Program-made: the position numbers and the translations under genes
Source of the DNA: Dyella psychrodurans
Lineage (GTDB): Bacteria > Pseudomonadota > Gammaproteobacteria > Xanthomonadales > Rhodanobacteraceae
Assembly (NCBI RefSeq): GCF_003363265.1
Contig: NZ_QRBF01000002.1
Coordinates: 566,508-630,507 of the forward strand
Direction of reading: 5' to 3'
DNA length: 64,000 bases
Notes under the pieces: model-generated
Told to the model about the DNA's origin: nothing
Seen by the model: the letters and a program-made list of their open reading frames with translations, nothing else
Database searches by the model: none
Part shown: positions 63,237 to 64,000 of the stretch, piece after piece
How the letters are laid out: each line of letters starts with the position of its first letter
How positions within the stretch are numbered: position 1 is the stretch's first letter

Positions 63237-64000
63237 TTACTGACCGCGCATGCGGCCGGCAAAGCGCGTCGAGCCATTGCCCATGTGCGGCAGCTTGATC
63301 TTGCCGATGGAGTCGATGCGCTCTTCGGCCAGACGATCCGCGGCCCTGTAGGTCGGCACGCTCTGGGTCTTGCTGATTTCGAAGATGCGGCCCAGGTTGT
63401 AGTAGATCGTGCGCATCATGCGCATCGCGCGTTCGCGGTTGTAGCCGTCGATTTCCAGCGAGACGTTCATCACGCCGCCGGCGTTCACGGCGTAGTCCGG
63501 CGCATACAGCACGCCACGGCGCTGCAGTTCGTCGCCGATCGAGTCGGTGGCCAGCTGGTTGTTGGCCGCGCCGCAGATGATCTTCGCCTTGATGCGGTCG
63601 ATGGTCTGCTCGTTGACGGTGCCGCCCAGTGCGCAGGGCGAGTACACGTCGGCGTCGACGTCGTAGATCTCGTCCAGGCCCACGGCTTCGCAGCCCAGCT
63701 CGTCCACGCAACGCTGCACGGCATCCTTGTTGATGTCGGTCACGAACACCTTGGCGCCCTGTTCGCGCAGCAGCTTGATGAATTCGCTGCCCACGTGGCC
63801 CGCGCCCTGCACGGCGTAGCTGTACTTGCCCACGTCTTCGTTGCCGTGGCGGAAGTTCAGCGCGGCCATCAGGCCTTGCAGCGTGCCGTAAGCGGTGAAC
63901 GGCGAGGGATCGCCCGAACCGCCATGCACCTGGTGCACGCCGGTCACGTATTCGGTTTCGCGGAACACGTATTCCATGTCATTGACGTCGATGCCCACGT
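63237..64000 (-). CDS. Leucine/valine/phenylalanine-type dehydrogenase (C-terminal part)
   Basis: The gene runs off the right edge, so about 254 C-terminal residues are present. They form the NAD-binding half of a Glu/Leu/Phe/Val dehydrogenase: TAYGTLQGLMAAL, the Rossmann loop VQGAGHVGSEFIKLL, VTDINKDAVQRC, the PCALGGTVN segment, AANNQL and APDYAVNAGGVMNV. This is closest to leucine dehydrogenases, which convert branched amino acids to keto acids, often near genes for branched-chain fatty acid precursors. The catalytic N-terminal half is outside the window. Confidence 0.9.
   Translation of the reverse strand, partial: VGIDVNDMEYVFRETEYVTGVHQVHGGSGDPSPFTAYGTLQGLMAALNFRHGNEDVGKYSYAVQGAGHVGSEFIKLLREQGAKVFVTDINKDAVQRCVDELGCEAVGLDEIYDVDADVYSPCALGGTVNEQTIDRIKAKIICGAANNQLATDSIGDELQRRGVLYAPDYAVNAGGVMNVSLEIDGYNRERAMRMMRTIYYNLGRIFEISKTQSVPTYRAADRLAEERIDSIGKIKLPHMGNGSTRFAGRMRGQ

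Overview
The window is a high-GC gammaproteobacterial chromosome segment, most likely from the Xanthomonadales and probably the Rhodanobacteraceae (Dyella/Luteibacter/Rhodanobacter type). The evidence is the Xanthomonas-style arginine pathway (N-acetylornithine carbamoyltransferase, acetylcitrulline deacetylase and a fused acetylglutamate kinase/synthase), a DksA with a long Lys/Ala/Pro-rich N-terminal tail, an aryl-polyene/xanthomonadin-type pigment cluster, and an Oar-like TonB-dependent receptor. The genus is an inference. I saw no rRNA, tRNA, CRISPR array, prophage or intact insertion sequence.

Layout. 1-6.2 kb is housekeeping: a YbaY-like lipoprotein, pyrC overlapping yidD, dksA, sufE-cysS and a glycine-zipper envelope protein. 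6.2-17.3 kb is a long plus-strand arginine/proline operon: argF', a PaiB-like FMN protein, an OsmC protein, argG, argE', argB (kinase/synthase fusion), argC, argH, a cupin, proB, proA. In front of argF' lies a 34-codon reading frame with clustered arginine codons. It is followed by an intrinsic terminator and a competing antiterminator segment, the layout of a ribosome-mediated attenuator; this is the most notable regulatory feature of the window.

17.3-27.4 kb is mixed: an AT-richer acyltransferase-3 gene that may be acquired, kynureninase and an ACMSD-type decarboxylase (kynurenine pathway), a FUSC-family membrane protein, EfpL (YeiP), a short-chain dehydrogenase, an RcnB-like protein and a GNAT/DUF1801/GNAT group. 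A 290-bp MITE-like element with 27-bp terminal inverted repeats and nested palindromes sits at 27.45-27.74 kb. 27.8-47.6 kb carries the leucine/isovalerate catabolic genes in three blocks (liuC-cupin-mccA-mvaB; mccB; liuA, plus a thiolase). Between these blocks lie a Fur-box-preceded feoAB operon with a Cys-rich third gene, an AgaS-type SIS protein beside the Oar-like receptor, an Ala-rich repeat lipoprotein and a lipidated subtilisin autotransporter (NalP-like architecture).

47.7-61.2 kb is a minus-strand aryl-polyene-type type II fatty acid/polyketide cluster with overlapping genes: two ACPs, two ketosynthases, a chain-length factor, ketoreductase, two complementary half-active hotdog dehydratases, thioesterase, methyltransferase, two acyltransferases, a glycosyltransferase, a LolA-like carrier and an MMPL exporter. 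It lacks a recognisable starter-unit acyl ligase or ammonia lyase, but the ApeI-like dehydratase carries an N-terminal stretch resembling the end of such a ligase. REP-like palindromes lie inside the cluster. The window ends with a divergent TPR protein and the C-terminal part of a leucine/valine-type dehydrogenase cut by the window edge.
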